From GCA-2688775 sp035288865 (GTDB taxonomy: Archaea > Nanobdellota > Nanobdellia > Woesearchaeales > GW2011-AR4): 15,056 bases of DNA. The notes beneath the pieces were generated by a model. That model ran no database searches and was not told where the DNA came from. It saw only the letters and a program-made list of their open reading frames with translations. The stretch covers positions 1 to 15,056 of the forward strand of contig DATDZA010000045.1 of the NCBI GenBank assembly GCA_035288865.1, written 5' to 3'. Below are positions 14,510 through 15,056 of the stretch, piece after piece (position 1 is the first letter of the stretch; each line of letters opens with the position of its first letter). The translations under genes were made by a program, and so were the position numbers.

Positions 14510-14516
14510 TTTTTAA
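14510..14516 (+). promoter_or_regulatory. TATA-like box for the acidic protein gene
   Basis: TTTTTAA is centred about 27 bp before the ATG at 14540. GGGG lies just before the ATG (14536-14539 region), too close for a good ribosome binding site, so a leaderless start is again preferred. Confidence 0.45.
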
Positions 14517-14539
14517 GCTGATAACTCAAATTCAGGGGC

Positions 14540-14971
14540 ATGAAAGTCAGCATAGACACAAAAGAGGATTCGCATGAGGAGATTAAAAAAGTAATCAAGA
14601 TGCTCCAGAATCTTGTCGGTGATTCGCAGGAAATATTTTCCAATGACGCGTCAGTTGCTCAAACGTCAAATGCGTCTCCAATTGCAAATATATTTGGTGA
14701 TAACATTCCAGTTTCTTCTTCAAGCGAATTATTAAGTTCATCGGAAACAACTGCATCACAAGTAGTAGAATCGGAAGTAAATTCTCCATCTTCAGCTGAA
14801 GCCAAGGAAGAAATTTCACAGTCCACAGAAGATTTGTTTGCAGAGCTTTTCAGCGAGGAAGAATTAAAGAAAATGGAGCCAGTCAAGGCGCCGGAAGATG
14901 AAGACGAGGAAGAAGAGATTAAATCGAAAGAAAAATCAAAGTCCAAAAGGCCTGATATAGAATTCTACTGA
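14540..14971 (+). CDS. Acidic low-complexity protein of unknown function
   Basis: The 143-residue protein has three zones. The first is an ordered N-terminus (about 1-32) starting MKVSIDTKEDSHEEIKKVIK then MLQNLVGD, probably one strand and one helix. The second is a Ser/Ala/Glu-rich disordered middle (about 33-95). The third is a charged C-terminus with a DLFAELFSEEELKKME helix, an EDEDEEEEIKSKEKSKSK tract and the end RPDIEFY. From memory, short proteins with a K-V-x-I-D-T-K-x-D-S start occur in other DPANN-type archaea, so the ends may be the conserved parts. I cannot assign a function; the design (folded start, long linker, short terminal motif) suggests tethering of a partner. The gene has a TATA-like box and follows the surface-protein gene by 60 bp. 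No signal peptide or membrane helix is present. Confidence 0.75.
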   Translation: MKVSIDTKEDSHEEIKKVIKMLQNLVGDSQEIFSNDASVAQTSNASPIANIFGDNIPVSSSSELLSSSETTASQVVESEVNSPSSAEAKEEISQSTEDLFAELFSEEELKKMEPVKAPEDEDEEEEIKSKEKSKSKRPDIEFY

Positions 14972-14977
14972 AATAAA

Positions 14978-15056
14978 CTATATCTCAATTATCTTTCCCC
15001 TTTTCCCGACATTAATCACTTTGGTTTTCCCAATCATCTCTTCGATGCCCTCTGCT
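14978..15056 (-). CDS. C-terminal end of an unidentified protein (cut by window edge)
   Basis: On the minus strand one frame stays open from the window edge to a TAG at 14978-14980, giving 25 residues that include EGIEEMIGKTKVINVGKRGK and end in IIEI. The other two frames meet stops. The peptide has the balanced composition of real coding sequence. The stop is only 6 bp from that of the convergent acidic protein gene, like the other tight convergent junctions in the window. The family cannot be told from so short a piece. Confidence 0.55.
   Translation of the reverse strand, partial: AEGIEEMIGKTKVINVGKRGKIIEI

Noticed and set aside
14659..14946. A 95-codon serine-rich open frame on the minus strand.
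   Set aside because: It is the antisense of the Glu/Ser-rich acidic gene, whose plus-strand frame has a promoter and a sensible end.
1..15056. CRISPR arrays, insertion sequences, tRNA or rRNA genes.
   Set aside because: No spaced repeats, transposase motifs or conserved RNA signatures were found on either strand by eye.

Overview
The window looks like a compact, AT-rich archaeal chromosome, most plausibly a DPANN-type lineage (Woesearchaeota/Pacearchaeota-like), although the lineage is an inference. The archaeal signs are direct. There is an archaea-specific pantoate kinase plus phosphopantothenate synthetase pair, a TrmB-family regulator, a deoxyhypusine-synthase-family protein, and a repeated promoter design: a TATA-like box centred about 25-30 bp before the start codon with no room for a leader, so many transcripts should be leaderless. 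There are sixteen protein genes, two of them cut by the window edges. No tRNA, rRNA, CRISPR array or insertion sequence was seen, and no gene-free stretch exceeds 300 bases.

Layout. 1-994 (+): tail of a PadR regulator, then a HAD phosphatase. 989-3331 (-): phosphopantothenate synthetase, pantoate kinase and a TrmB-family regulator. 3417-5693 (+): an operon divergent from the regulator, with a 150-residue unknown protein, a phosphohistidine-domain protein and a small PPDK-type ATP-binding protein. 5688-9490 (-): CoaBC, an NRAMP-like transporter, and a soluble PRC/MgtE-N/CBS protein that overlaps the transporter gene. 9578-11295 (-): ketopantoate hydroxymethyltransferase (PanB) downstream of a deoxyhypusine-synthase-like gene. 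11386-12715 (+): a 2H phosphoesterase and a TatD nuclease. 12800-14971 (+): a surface protein anchored by a C-terminal helix, then an acidic low-complexity protein. 14978-15056 (-): the last codons of an unidentified gene.

How the genes work together. PanB, pantoate kinase, phosphopantothenate synthetase and CoaBC supply most of the archaeal route from ketoisovalerate to 4'-phosphopantetheine. Ketopantoate reductase, phosphopantetheine adenylyltransferase and dephospho-CoA kinase are not in the window. The NRAMP-like protein lacks the transition-metal-selective residues and is paired with an MgtE-like sensor half, so I read it as a likely Mg2+ uptake system.

The most unusual system is the 3.3-5.7 kb locus. 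It encodes the two catalytic halves of a PEP-synthase-like dikinase as separate overlapping genes in reversed order, without any PEP/pyruvate barrel. An unknown protein precedes them, and a divergent TrmB regulator with an inverted-repeat operator candidate lies alongside. It looks like a minimal split ATP-dependent phosphohistidine phosphotransferase with an unknown substrate.
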